Below are positions 1 to 9,946 of a stretch of 64,000 bases of DNA, one piece after another. The first letter of the stretch is position 1. Every line of letters starts with the position of its first letter. Origin of the DNA: Zooshikella harenae (lineage in GTDB: Bacteria; Pseudomonadota; Gammaproteobacteria; Pseudomonadales; Zooshikellaceae); the NCBI RefSeq assembly GCF_018837975.1, contig NZ_JAGSOY010000005.1, forward strand, positions 102,116 through 166,115, read 5' to 3'. A program made the position numbers and the translations under genes. Under the pieces are notes generated by a model that was given only the letters and a program-made list of their open reading frames with translations, ran no database searches and was not told the origin of the DNA.

Positions 1-262
1 TATTAATTGATCTGAGTAGGAGGTTGTTGAACAGATTGAAATAGCTGCATGTTTTGGAAAATGATTCACTTGCTTTATAAGCTTTTCATACGTACAAATT
101 TGTTAAAATTACTACAATAAGGCTGCCATTTTGTAAGATTTTTATTGCTGGTTACACAAAAAAGTTGTCAGAGTTGTACACTTTAAATGCCTATGCTGCA
201 CATTCAGTTAAGCAGGAAGATGGTGGAGCGCACATATGCTAATACATTGTTTTGATATGGCT
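1..262. other. Non-coding left edge
   Basis: No convincing gene is visible here. The only open stretch is a minus-strand frame of about a dozen codons starting near position 50, which has no recognisable product. The sequence is AT-rich and lies behind the stop codon of the minus-strand esterase gene. It may hold that gene's terminator, but I see no clear hairpin with a T-run. Confidence 0.5.
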
Positions 263-943
263 TTATGAACGCTTCACTGCAGAGTGCTCACTCTTTTCAA
301 TAAGCATTTGCTGTTTAATGATAGGCTCTAGAACGGGCCATACATTTTTTAAAATAATAGGCTGAGCGGCTTGGTTGGGATGTAAGCCATCAGCTTGGAT
401 AAAGTCTGGGTTGCCAGCAACACCTTTAAGGAAGAAAGGCATAAGTGGTATGTTTTCGTCTTGACTAATTGTCGTAAAAAGCTCGTTAAAAGCATCCGTA
501 TAGCGTTTGCCATAATTGGGTGGAATATGCATTGTAAATAGCACAGGTAAGGCATTTTGCTGCTTACATAGCTGGATCATTTTTCGAAGATTTTGCTCAA
601 GTAGTTTTAAGGGAAGACCTTGTAGTCCATCATTTGCACCAAGTTCAATCAATACAATAGAAGGTGTATATTTGTTGAGTGCTGTGGGTAAACGGCGTAA
701 GGCTCCTGCAGAGGTTTCCCCGCTTATGCTGATATTAGCGATGGTTAAAGGGATACTTTCCTCCTTGAGCCGCGTAGCCAATTGACTAACCCAGCCAACA
801 GATGGATCAATACCATAGCCAGCACTAAGGCTATCACCCACGACTAAAAGGGTTTTCGCAAATACATTTTGCGTTAAGCTGAGAGTCAATATCATCAGAA
901 TAACTCGAACAGTCTGTTGCCAATACGAAAGAAGGATTTCCAT
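263..943 (-). CDS. tesA: TesA-type arylesterase / lysophospholipase L1
   Basis: A 226-residue periplasmic SGNH-family hydrolase (thioesterase I, protease I, lysophospholipase L1 family) that hydrolyses acyl esters and thioesters. Residues 1-29 form a signal peptide, probably cut after NVFA. The GDSLS block follows at once, with nucleophile Ser38. A GANDG block is in the middle, and a DGLHPN motif near the C-terminus supplies the catalytic Asp and His. The open frame runs on upstream, but the signal peptide fixes the start at 943. That start codon overlaps, on the opposite strand, the start codon of the ABC transporter gene. TesA next to YbbA-YbbP in divergent orientation is a conserved gammaproteobacterial arrangement, which supports the call. 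Confidence 0.93.
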   Translation of the reverse strand: MEILLSYWQQTVRVILMILTLSLTQNVFAKTLLVVGDSLSAGYGIDPSVGWVSQLATRLKEESIPLTIANISISGETSAGALRRLPTALNKYTPSIVLIELGANDGLQGLPLKLLEQNLRKMIQLCKQQNALPVLFTMHIPPNYGKRYTDAFNELFTTISQDENIPLMPFFLKGVAGNPDFIQADGLHPNQAAQPIILKNVWPVLEPIIKQQMLIEKSEHSAVKRS

Positions 944-1622
944 GTCGATACCCAGTGCTGTAGCGGCGAAAAATATCGGAAAACATGTCACAACCCCCAA
1001 TGGAGTGCTCACTATATTGGAGGGGATTAGCTTTGAGATCAAGCAGGGGGAATCTGTTGCTGTAGTAGGTGCTTCTGGTTCAGGGAAGTCCACCCTGTTA
1101 GGGCTATTAGCGGGTTTGGATACCCCCAGCCAGGGGGAAGTCATGCTAAATGGAAAGGTCATTAGCGTCTTAGATGAAGATGAACGGGCTAAACTGCGAG
1201 GTGAAAAAGTTGGCTTTGTCTTTCAGGCATTTCACCTAATTCCTGCACTGACTGCTCTCGAAAATGTAATGTTGCCATTGGAGCTTGCAGGACATCCTTC
1301 ACCTGAAGCTGAAGCCAAGTCACTTATGACCCGTGTAGGGTTAGCTCACCGTTTGCAGCATTATCCAAAACAACTTTCTGGTGGTGAGCAACAGCGTGTC
1401 GCGATTGCACGAGCCTTTGTCTGTCGTCCTCCTATTTTATTTGCGGATGAGCCAACAGGTAATTTAGATACTCATACAGGCGAGCGTATTATTGAATTGC
1501 TGTTTCAGTTAAATGAAGAGGAGAATACGACACTTATTCTGGTTACTCATGACATGCAACTAGCAAATGCATGTCAACGACAACTTCATATTGATGCTGG
1601 ACAGCTGGTAACGTCATCATGA
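942..1622 (+). CDS. ybbA: YbbA-like ABC transporter ATPase
   Basis: A 226-residue cytoplasmic ATPase of the MacB/LolD type, predicted to power the FtsX-like permease encoded next to it. It has Walker [10 protein letters not shown] at residues 43-51, a Q-loop near FVFQAF (92-97), the LSGGEQ signature at 145-150 and Walker B ILFADEP at 165-171. A good ribosome site (GAAGGA) lies just before the ATG, inside the first codons of the divergent tesA. The 3' end overlaps the permease gene by ATGA, which suggests translational coupling. The transported substrate is unknown; in E. coli this system sits beside tesA and has been tied only loosely to envelope lipid handling. Confidence 0.93.
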   Translation: MSIPSAVAAKNIGKHVTTPNGVLTILEGISFEIKQGESVAVVGASGSGKSTLLGLLAGLDTPSQGEVMLNGKVISVLDEDERAKLRGEKVGFVFQAFHLIPALTALENVMLPLELAGHPSPEAEAKSLMTRVGLAHRLQHYPKQLSGGEQQRVAIARAFVCRPPILFADEPTGNLDTHTGERIIELLFQLNEEENTTLILVTHDMQLANACQRQLHIDAGQLVTSS

Positions 1623-4114
1623 AACAAGTGCTGTTAAGTTTACGCCTGTTATTACGTGATATTCGTTCAGGAGAGCTCAATGTCATTATTGCAGCATTGT
1701 TAGTGGCAATTGCTACAGTCGTTGCAATAAACAGCATTACAGAGCGTTTGGAAAAAGTGATGAGCCGCCAGGCGACTGAGCTATTGGGGGCTGATTTGGT
1801 GTTACGGAGTGCCTATCCGGCAAAAGACTCGCTATTGGCTTTAGCAAAGGATTTGCCGTTAAAGCGAGCAGAAACAGTTACTTTTCCAAGTGTTGTCGTG
1901 GTTAATGATAACTTTCAACTGGCTGCCGTTAAGGCGGTGAGCGAGGGGTACCCATTACGTGGTGAGTTAAGAGTTGGGCAACAGGTTTATGGTCCTGGTA
2001 AGAAGACTCAAACCATTCCTGCTGAGGGTGAAGTATGGCTAGAACCTCGACTATTTGGGTTACTCAATATCAAGCTTGGAGACACTTTATCGATTGGTGA
2101 TGCTAACTTCAAAGTGACGAAGGTGCTTACTTATGAGTCAGACCGAAGTGGCGATTTTTACACATTATCTCCTCGTGTGCTTTTTAATCTTAAGTTTTTG
2201 CCTGAGACTAAAGTCATACAACCGGGTAGCCGGGTAGCCTACTTTTATTTATTCAGTGGCTCACCTGAACATATCGAGCAACTTAAAGAACGACTCACAC
2301 CCAAGTTACAACCCAGTCAGCGCTTGTTAGATGTAAAAGCCAGTCGACCAGGATTAAGGAATGCGTTGGAACGAGCAGAGCGCTATTTGAGGTTGGCAGG
2401 TTTAATTGCATTAGCGCTGGCTGGCGTGGCAATTGCGGTTGGCGTGCAACGTTATGCTCAGCGACACTATGATGCTGTTGCGATTATGCGGGCCTTGGGT
2501 TACACCCAAGCTGCAGTGTTGCAATTGCACATGCTACAACTGGTGTTCTTGGTTTGTGGGGCATGGTTTATTGGCTCAATTTTGGGTCTAGTGATTCACC
2601 AAGGAGTTATTTTAATTCTGGGGGAGCTTCTACCTCCGTCTCTTCCTCCTGTTGGTTGGCAGCCATGGGGTATTGGCTTGTTTGCTGGGTTAGGCGTCAT
2701 GTTAGGGTTTGCATTGCCAAGCTTGTTACAGCTCAAACAAGTTCCTCCGTTAAGAGTGCTGCGCAGAGATTTATTACCCCCTTCAATCCGCAGCCAATTG
2801 TGGTACAGCGTTGCTTTGATCACCTTGGGACTGTTGATGTGGTGGATAACTCAGGACTGGGTTTTGGCCGTTGCAGTTCTGCTGGGTATGCTGGGTTCTG
2901 GGTTTGTATTAAGCATGTTGTTGCTGATTGCGATCAGGCTTTTACTACAGCGCCTGCAGCAGCAGAAACTACCTCTTTTGTTGCGCTTTGCGAGCCGCCG
3001 TCTATTACGTCATCTTCGGTTTGTGGTAGGGCAAGTCCTTGCGCTTGGTTTAACGCTGATGGTGATGGCATTAATTTTTTTATTACGGACGGACTTACTG
3101 AGCGATTGGCAGAAGCAGTTACCCATCGAGGCACCTAATTATTTTGCATTGAATATAATGTCTGACCAGGTCCCTGAGCTTTTACAGCAGTTGACGCAGG
3201 GACAAATCAACCGGTCAGCAGTCTACCCGATCATTCGTGGCAGGCTGCAAGCGCTTAATGAAGTGCCTATTAAACAGGCTGTGACTAAAGAGGCACAAGA
3301 TAATAATGCCCTTCGGCGAGAACTTAATTTTACTTGGTCTGATGAGTTGCCTGCTGATAATAAACTGGTTGCAGGGCGGTGGTGGTCCAAGGGGGCTAAC
3401 TCCTCAGAGGTGTCAATAGAGTCGCAATTGGCTAAAAAGTTGGGCATAACCCTTGGTGATCAATTGATGTTCAATATCACGGGGCAGGCATTTACGGTAA
3501 AAGTCACCAGCATTCGTGAAGTAACCTGGGAGTCATTTAAGCCAAACTTTTATTTTATATTTCCTAAAAAAGTGTTGGATGAATATGCGGCAACTAATTT
3601 ATTGAGTTTTTATCTGCCACCAGGTCAGGAGCGCTTTATAATTGATTTAATTAAGCGTTTTCCTAGTGTGACTTTGTTGGATATTGACTTAGTTATACGA
3701 CAAGTCCGACAGATTTTGGCGCAAGTCACTTTAGCTATTGAATGTGTGTTGGGGTTTGTGTTGGCGGCTGCATTGGCTGTATTGGCTGCGGCTATTGCAT
3801 CAAGTCGCGATGAACGACTTCAAGAGGCGGTGATTCTTAGAGCGCTAGGTGCTGAGACAGTACGCATCCGACGAACCATTATTACTGAGTTTGCTTTATT
3901 GGGCGCCTTAGCGGGTGTACTTGGTGTGGTTGGACTTGAGTTAATTACCTGGTTCTTATATGAGCAGGTATTTAACCTGGTTTTTAGTTTGCATATTCAG
4001 TACTGGTTTATATTACCTATAAGTGGAACATGTTTGATTGGTGCCATAGGCTGGTTAACAACTCGACAGGTAACCACAGTTTCACCAATGAAGCTTTTAA
4101 CAAGCAGTGGTTAG
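1619..4114 (+). CDS. ybbP: YbbP-like FtsX-family ABC permease
   Basis: An 831-residue inner-membrane permease, partner of the preceding ATPase. There is one N-terminal membrane segment (about residues 18-40) followed by a large periplasmic part. A first FtsX-type block of four segments lies at about 255-375, with further hydrophobic segments at 400-445 and 470-490. A second periplasmic domain follows, and the final FtsX block is at about 700-825. The length is close to the E. coli protein (about 800). FtsX/MacB-type permeases usually act as mechanotransmitters or lipid extractors rather than channels, so a role in moving an envelope lipid or lipoprotein is possible but not shown. Confidence 0.9.
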   Translation: MKQVLLSLRLLLRDIRSGELNVIIAALLVAIATVVAINSITERLEKVMSRQATELLGADLVLRSAYPAKDSLLALAKDLPLKRAETVTFPSVVVVNDNFQLAAVKAVSEGYPLRGELRVGQQVYGPGKKTQTIPAEGEVWLEPRLFGLLNIKLGDTLSIGDANFKVTKVLTYESDRSGDFYTLSPRVLFNLKFLPETKVIQPGSRVAYFYLFSGSPEHIEQLKERLTPKLQPSQRLLDVKASRPGLRNALERAERYLRLAGLIALALAGVAIAVGVQRYAQRHYDAVAIMRALGYTQAAVLQLHMLQLVFLVCGAWFIGSILGLVIHQGVILILGELLPPSLPPVGWQPWGIGLFAGLGVMLGFALPSLLQLKQVPPLRVLRRDLLPPSIRSQLWYSVALITLGLLMWWITQDWVLAVAVLLGMLGSGFVLSMLLLIAIRLLLQRLQQQKLPLLLRFASRRLLRHLRFVVGQVLALGLTLMVMALIFLLRTDLLSDWQKQLPIEAPNYFALNIMSDQVPELLQQLTQGQINRSAVYPIIRGRLQALNEVPIKQAVTKEAQDNNALRRELNFTWSDELPADNKLVAGRWWSKGANSSEVSIESQLAKKLGITLGDQLMFNITGQAFTVKVTSIREVTWESFKPNFYFIFPKKVLDEYAATNLLSFYLPPGQERFIIDLIKRFPSVTLLDIDLVIRQVRQILAQVTLAIECVLGFVLAAALAVLAAAIASSRDERLQEAVILRALGAETVRIRRTIITEFALLGALAGVLGVVGLELITWFLYEQVFNLVFSLHIQYWFILPISGTCLIGAIGWLTTRQVTTVSPMKLLTSSG

Positions 4115-4165
4115 TGATTGGTTTTGCTAGAAATTTTGAGCATGTTAAAAAGTGTGTACCATCGA

Positions 4166-4188
4166 ATGGGCCTATATTGTAGGCCCAT
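4166..4188 (+). terminator. Hairpin after ybbP, possible terminator
   Basis: Perfect inverted repeat ATGGGCCTA / TAGGCCCAT with a 5-nt loop, 51 bp behind the ybbP stop codon. It is stable enough for a transcription terminator but lacks a following T-run, so intrinsic termination is doubtful. It could instead protect the 3' end of the mRNA. Confidence 0.4.
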
Positions 4189-4504
4189 AATGCACTTGTT
4201 TGCTGTTGTATTCTTTACCGCACATTGACTAACGGTTATGGTTTAATATCCACTAGTAAGTATAAATTTTCCTTTCTTTAAATGTTTGTGATAAAGCACT
4301 ATTCGATAATTGTCATGTGTAGTACTTATCATACCTCCAACCCAGGCACAAAAAGCTGCTATAAAACCAATAATAAAGACGATAGGAACCTGTTGGCTTC
4401 GGGACTAAAAACGGTAACGCTCCATTACCTGTGTCAAGCCCATTAAGTAAGTCACACTGGTCGCAGTGAATTATTGTCAAACTCTTGCCAAAAGTTTACT
4501 GCGA

Positions 4505-4549
4505 TTAAGCGGGAGAAACTTAAGCGGGAGAAACTTAAGCGGGAGAAAA
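4505..4549. repeat. Three tandem copies of a 15-bp unit
   Basis: The unit TTAAGCGGGAGAAAC occurs at 4505, 4520 and 4535; the third copy differs only in its last base. The array lies 84 bp before the start codon of the Yip1-type gene. A multiple of three and a clean period could reflect slippage in a non-coding leader. No reading frame crossing it looks real. Confidence 0.9.
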
Positions 4550-4632
4550 TGTAGAAGAAAGTGATCTTTATGTGCTACATGGATTGTGCTTTTAGTGCTA
4601 TAGATTAAGCAAATGTAAGGGAGAGATCGGCG

Positions 4633-5235
4633 ATGGTACTTAATCATGTATGGGGGCTTTTTACTCATCCCCGCGAAGAATGGGTGGATATTCGCAAAGA
4701 AACGCTGGTAAATAAAAACCGCTATTTATCTCATGTTTTGATTCTGGCTGCTGTGCCTGCCATTAGTTCTTATATTGGCGCGACATGGACAGGGTGGTCT
4801 GTAGGTCAACTGGATGCGGCCAAACTTACAGCCACAAGTGCCTTGACAATGTCCCTCCTGTCTTATTTAGCGATTATTGGGGCGGTGTTTATAATGGGAG
4901 GCTTCATTCATTGGATGGCAAAAACCTACGGAACTAACCCTAGCTTACTAAAGTGTATTATTTTTACGGCTTATGTTGGTACCCCACTGTACTTGGTGGG
5001 TATTGTAGGTATTTACCCATCCATTCCAATCACAATGACCGCAATTATATTAGCCATCGGGTATACTGCTTATTTGTTGTATATTGGAATTCCTCGTGTA
5101 ATGGAAATACCGCCTGAGCGAGGCTTTTTATTTTCTACTTCAGTGGTGTGTGTTGGTCTTGTTTTATTAGTATCGATGAAAGTAGTGACCGCAATTTTCT
5201 GGGGAATTGGTATAGGCCCCGTCTATAGCTTTTAA
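4633..5235 (+). CDS. Yip1-family inner-membrane protein
   Basis: A 200-residue polytopic membrane protein with about five hydrophobic segments (roughly 32-52, 70-92, 110-130, 133-155, 168-192). The N-terminus, with its HPREEW block (residues 12-17), matches the bacterial Yip1/YIP1-domain family of unknown function. A GGGAGA ribosome site precedes the ATG. It stands alone between ybbP and a convergent glycosyltransferase gene, only 12 bp from the latter's stop codon. The biochemical role of bacterial family members is not established, and I infer only membrane location. Confidence 0.8.
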   Translation: MVLNHVWGLFTHPREEWVDIRKETLVNKNRYLSHVLILAAVPAISSYIGATWTGWSVGQLDAAKLTATSALTMSLLSYLAIIGAVFIMGGFIHWMAKTYGTNPSLLKCIIFTAYVGTPLYLVGIVGIYPSIPITMTAIILAIGYTAYLLYIGIPRVMEIPPERGFLFSTSVVCVGLVLLVSMKVVTAIFWGIGIGPVYSF

Positions 5236-5247
5236 TACAACTATTTA

Positions 5248-6423
5248 TTAATGAGAAGGTTGTTGAATTTGTTTTTTGGGAGTATGTGGTGCAGGAGAGA
5301 GCATTAAGTGGATAAACTGTTGAGTAACATACTGCCAATCCTGACGTAATGCCGTATAGCGGGCATTACGTTTTATTGAGGCAATTTTGTCTGGGCGATC
5401 GCACAATGCTAATACCCGGTCAATAAAGGTTTCACCATCAACCCAGCCACCGTTTAAAGGAATGGATAGCCCTGATACATGGTTTTGTATATGTTGAGCT
5501 ACAGCTCCTCGTTGAAATCCAACCACAACAACACCACTAGCCATAGCCTCTATTATATTATTTCCGAGTAACCCTTGTTTATTCGGTTGTAATAATATAT
5601 CGGCTGAAGCATATATTTCTGGTAACTGACTGGTAGGGGCATGGCTTATATAGAAGATGCCTGGGAATTTGTGCTTTAAATTCTCTGCATTTTTGCCATC
5701 GCCAATACATACCATTTTATGTTTTTTATTAGGGAAGTGTTCTCTTATAATCCGAAATGTACGTAAAGCGAGCTCAACATTATGGTACTGGTCTAAAGGG
5801 CCTGTATATAAAAAAACTAAATCATGGCGGTCTGCTTGCCACTGTTGGCGGAGTTCATTACTTCGGTAACATGGGGCAAAACGTTTACTATCAACACCAT
5901 GACTAAGAATGGCTAAACGTTTTAAGCGTAGAGATTTAAACTGCTTAGCGTGGTGGATTGAGTTGACCAGAGTATATTTGCTTTTGCTGTTAAACCATGG
6001 CAGCACTAAATGATTGATTAAGTGCTGAACACAATGAAAGGGTGAGGCCATTGTGTAACTAAAGAGGCCAGTTACAGTTTGGATGTTTAACCTGTTAGCT
6101 AAGCGAGCTACCTGCCAGCCGATTAAACTTGGCGAAGCGATATATACGGCATCAGGAGGGTGTTGTAACCAGTAGTCCGTAAGCCATGATATAGACGACA
6201 GCTGTGGTAATTTGGTGCTTGTTGTTATGTGTGAAGGTGCTAGGCAGGTTAAGGCTGGGTGATAACGGTGATCTTCGTCTCGGATATGAGGAGATATTAA
6301 CTGTACTTGTAAACCAAGATGGAGCATACCATCCATCAAATGGCACAGCATAGTATTGTGCGCCTGATCGAGAGGCACAGGTGTATTGGTGACGATAGCG
6401 ATAGTGTTTGGTTTGGGGGTCAT
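5248..6423 (-). CDS. Glycosyltransferase, GT4-type (GT-B fold)
   Basis: A 391-residue enzyme predicted to move a sugar from a nucleotide donor to an unknown acceptor. The N-terminal half has the Rossmann-like start of GT-B enzymes (IAIVTNTPVP) with a donor-independent PSLIGW block. The C-terminal half carries the donor-binding region: FLYTGPLDQYHN, then SADILLQPN and the glycine-rich LLGNNIIEAMASG, where Glu is the usual nucleotide-sugar contact. There is no signal peptide, so it acts at the cytoplasmic face. The ribosome site is weak and the start is not certain. It is alone between a Yip1-type gene and cysZ, so context gives no pathway; lipid glycosylation is one option. Confidence 0.8.
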   Translation of the reverse strand: MTPKPNTIAIVTNTPVPLDQAHNTMLCHLMDGMLHLGLQVQLISPHIRDEDHRYHPALTCLAPSHITTSTKLPQLSSISWLTDYWLQHPPDAVYIASPSLIGWQVARLANRLNIQTVTGLFSYTMASPFHCVQHLINHLVLPWFNSKSKYTLVNSIHHAKQFKSLRLKRLAILSHGVDSKRFAPCYRSNELRQQWQADRHDLVFLYTGPLDQYHNVELALRTFRIIREHFPNKKHKMVCIGDGKNAENLKHKFPGIFYISHAPTSQLPEIYASADILLQPNKQGLLGNNIIEAMASGVVVVGFQRGAVAQHIQNHVSGLSIPLNGGWVDGETFIDRVLALCDRPDKIASIKRNARYTALRQDWQYVTQQFIHLMLSPAPHTPKKQIQQPSH

Positions 6424-6501
6424 AGGGAAGCTACTAGTCAGATTATCAGAGACTATGCAACTTCACTATGACGACTGTATGAAAAAAATATGATGTTAAT
6501 A

Positions 6502-7257
6502 TTATTGGTCGTAGAGCTTTTCGTTTACCCAAAGAATCGTTCCACCGGCTACGGCTGCAGGAATAACCAGTAAATTGACAAAAGGGATAAGTGTCATCAG
6601 GTACACGAGTCCACCAAAGCTGTACGTCATACTTTTACGCTGTTTTAGTTTAGAAATAAGCGCAGGAAACGGTACTTTGTTATTATCGGCAGGAAAGTCA
6701 GCATATTGAACTGCCATCATCCATGCTCCCCATATTATCCATACAACAGGGGCAATAAAGTTAATCACTGGAACAAATGTCAATATCACTAACAATAGCC
6801 AACGGGGAAGAATGTAACCTAACTTGCGTAGCTCACGGCTTAGTGTTCTGGGGATGAGCAAAGAAAGCTCTTTCCAGTCTAAAGGAGTTTCTGATACTGA
6901 CAGGCCTAATTGTTGACGGGTATGTTTTTCAACAGCTTCAGATAAAAAACCATTAAATGGGGCAGCAATAAAGTTGGCTACCAGGGAAAAAGAGAAAAAC
7001 ACCAGTAAGCACATTAGGATTAAGGCTATAGGCCAAATCAGCCAACTGAGGAAGCTCAGAAATTCTGGTAGCCAAGCAGTAAAGTTGTTGATTTGTGTGT
7101 CAATGAAACCAATGGAGTAGTAAATCATCACAGAGAACAGGATGATATTGATTGCTAATGGAATGAATACAAATCGACGCATCCCTGGTTGGAAAATAAG
7201 TTGTAAGCCTGCAAAAAAGTAGTGGGTCGAATGATTGGATTGCTGCATAGTCGCCAT
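6502..7257 (-). CDS. cysZ: CysZ-like sulfate permease (EI24 family)
   Basis: A 251-residue inner-membrane protein of the CysZ/EI24 family, which in E. coli takes up sulfate for cysteine synthesis. Hydrophobic segments lie at about 29-50, 68-98, 145-178 and 210-240. The sequence GMRRFVFIPLAINI (residues 25-38) is typical of the family. It lies divergently beside trxB, as in several pseudomonads, fitting a sulfur and thiol theme. The start used gives MATMQQS; an alternative ATG lies three codons further in, and neither has a strong ribosome site. Confidence 0.88.
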   Translation of the reverse strand: MATMQQSNHSTHYFFAGLQLIFQPGMRRFVFIPLAINIILFSVMIYYSIGFIDTQINNFTAWLPEFLSFLSWLIWPIALILMCLLVFFSFSLVANFIAAPFNGFLSEAVEKHTRQQLGLSVSETPLDWKELSLLIPRTLSRELRKLGYILPRWLLLVILTFVPVINFIAPVVWIIWGAWMMAVQYADFPADNNKVPFPALISKLKQRKSMTYSFGGLVYLMTLIPFVNLLVIPAAVAGGTILWVNEKLYDQ

Positions 7258-8650
<1,393 letters not shown>

Positions 8651-8680
8651 AACATTAAAGACTTTACATGTGAACGATTT

Positions 8681-8703
8681 AGCCGGCACTGCCGGCTTTT
8701 TTT
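8681..8703 (+). terminator. Rho-independent terminator of trxB
   Basis: Stem AGCCGGC / GCCGGCT with a 3-nt loop followed by a run of seven T, 31 bp behind the trxB stop codon. Confidence 0.92.
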
Positions 8704-8767
8704 GTTGTGAATAATTTGCTTCTAATAAAAAAGACATGTGATGATAAATTGTTGACAAGGTTATTTA

Positions 8768-8806
8768 ATTTTTAAAGTAGAAGACTTTATGTGCTACTTT
8801 AAAAAT
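8768..8806 (+). promoter_or_regulatory. 13-bp perfect inverted repeat upstream of wzz
   Basis: ATTTTTAAAGTAG (8768-8780) and CTACTTTAAAAAT (8794-8806) are perfect complements around a 13-nt spacer, 64 bp before the wzz start. A TTGACA hexamer at 8752-8757 would place its -10 region on the left arm, so the repeat could be an operator or a leader hairpin. The element has few G or C pairs, so an intrinsic terminator is unlikely. Confidence 0.55.
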
Positions 8807-8869
8807 ATTGATAATAAAAAATGAGCAATATACTCTGTTTTGTATTAAATATCGCAAGGACTGCGAGCC

Positions 8870-9652
8870 ATGGATAATCAAGTACCGTTAAAAAACAGTC
8901 ATACTTTGCAGCCGATGACATCGGTAGATGATGAAATTTCTTTGACTGATATTGTTAAAGTATTAGTAATCCATTGGCGTTGGCTATGTGGAATTACCTC
9001 TACAATTATTGCTGCAACATTAATAGTGGCTTTAATGAAACCCGATACATACAACTTTGTCAGTATTTATCAGTTAGCGAAACGGAGCTGGAGTGACTTC
9101 ATTGAGCCTCCTGAAGCGCTTGTTCAGAAAGCAAATAGAGTTTACTACCCACAAGTATCTCGTGAGTTTACGCAACAATATCAATTAACAGATTTACCCT
9201 TTAAGGTGTCTTTTCAGGCGTTAAAAGACACAGGCTTAATTATGATATCCAGTGATGCACGCCTAAGTGAGAAAGATAAAGTAAGGGCGTTTCATAAGAT
9301 CATCGTTGACAAGATTCATGTTTCACAAACTGAAATGGTTGAACAGGCATCAAGGAGCATGAGACAACAAATATTGTCTGGGCAGAAAATGCTAGAGCAA
9401 GTTGAAGGTAATTCACAGTCGGCTAAGACAATGGAATTACTAATGAGAGTTTCTTCGCTAGAAAATCAGCTTAATGAATTACAACCAGGTGCAATTATTG
9501 AGACAGCAACACAAAGTTTGAAGCCAAAGGGTATAAGTAAAATTGTTTTGATTATTATTGGTTGTTTGCTAGCGATTATGTTTGGAATGTTTGGGGCCTT
9601 TATTGTTGAGCTAGTTAATCGGGTACGTTTTAATTTATCTATGTCTACGTAG
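8870..9652 (+). CDS. Wzz-type chain-length determinant protein
   Basis: A 260-residue polysaccharide co-polymerase-like protein of the Wzz family, which sets the length of O-antigen or other surface polysaccharide chains. It has the usual two membrane segments (about 37-55 and 228-250) around a periplasmic domain with coiled-coil character near 155-200. The ISLTDIVKVLVIHWRW block before the first segment is typical. AAGGA precedes the ATG. No polymerase or flippase gene is adjacent, so the polysaccharide it serves must be made elsewhere. It is shorter than most enterobacterial Wzz (about 325), so it may be a reduced variant. Confidence 0.82.
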   Translation: MDNQVPLKNSHTLQPMTSVDDEISLTDIVKVLVIHWRWLCGITSTIIAATLIVALMKPDTYNFVSIYQLAKRSWSDFIEPPEALVQKANRVYYPQVSREFTQQYQLTDLPFKVSFQALKDTGLIMISSDARLSEKDKVRAFHKIIVDKIHVSQTEMVEQASRSMRQQILSGQKMLEQVEGNSQSAKTMELLMRVSSLENQLNELQPGAIIETATQSLKPKGISKIVLIIIGCLLAIMFGMFGAFIVELVNRVRFNLSMST

Positions 9653-9946
9653 ACAGTTATTCATAATAATAATGAAATTAACCAGCCTATCAACTAGAGG
9701 TAAAAAGAGTAAAACTTTGTGTTAAACCATGGCATAAGATTGGGTCTTTGGGTGGTTATGGATAGGTGTAAAAATCTTTACCAATAAACAAGATAAAAAG
9801 ATTGTTTTTCTACCCTATTCAGTATAAAAAGACTCCTAAGTTACGCTGATTTTCTCTTCCTACTGCTGATACTCCCTGTATCTCTTCCACAGTTTGGCGT
9901 AGCTATCATTTAATCTGTGCCAGTCCGGCCTTTGGAGTGTAATTAA

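Larger units (their letters stand above)
4115..4632. other. Intergenic region with hairpin and tandem repeats
   Basis: This gap of 518 bp between ybbP and the Yip1-type gene has no supported gene. It holds a 9-bp perfect inverted repeat just after ybbP and three copies of a 15-bp unit shortly before the next gene, both listed separately. The rest is AT-rich with no clear motif. Confidence 0.6.

Noticed and set aside
2554..3138. A 194-codon plus-strand frame inside ybbP
   Set aside because: Lies wholly within the well-supported permease gene in another frame, with low-complexity Ser/Ala composition and no ribosome site.
4505..4549. CRISPR array
   Set aside because: Units are contiguous, only 15 bp and without spacers; no cas genes in the window.
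4477..4668. Minus-strand frame covering the 15-bp repeats
   Set aside because: It repeats KFLPL only because of the tandem DNA units and overlaps the start of the Yip1-type gene.
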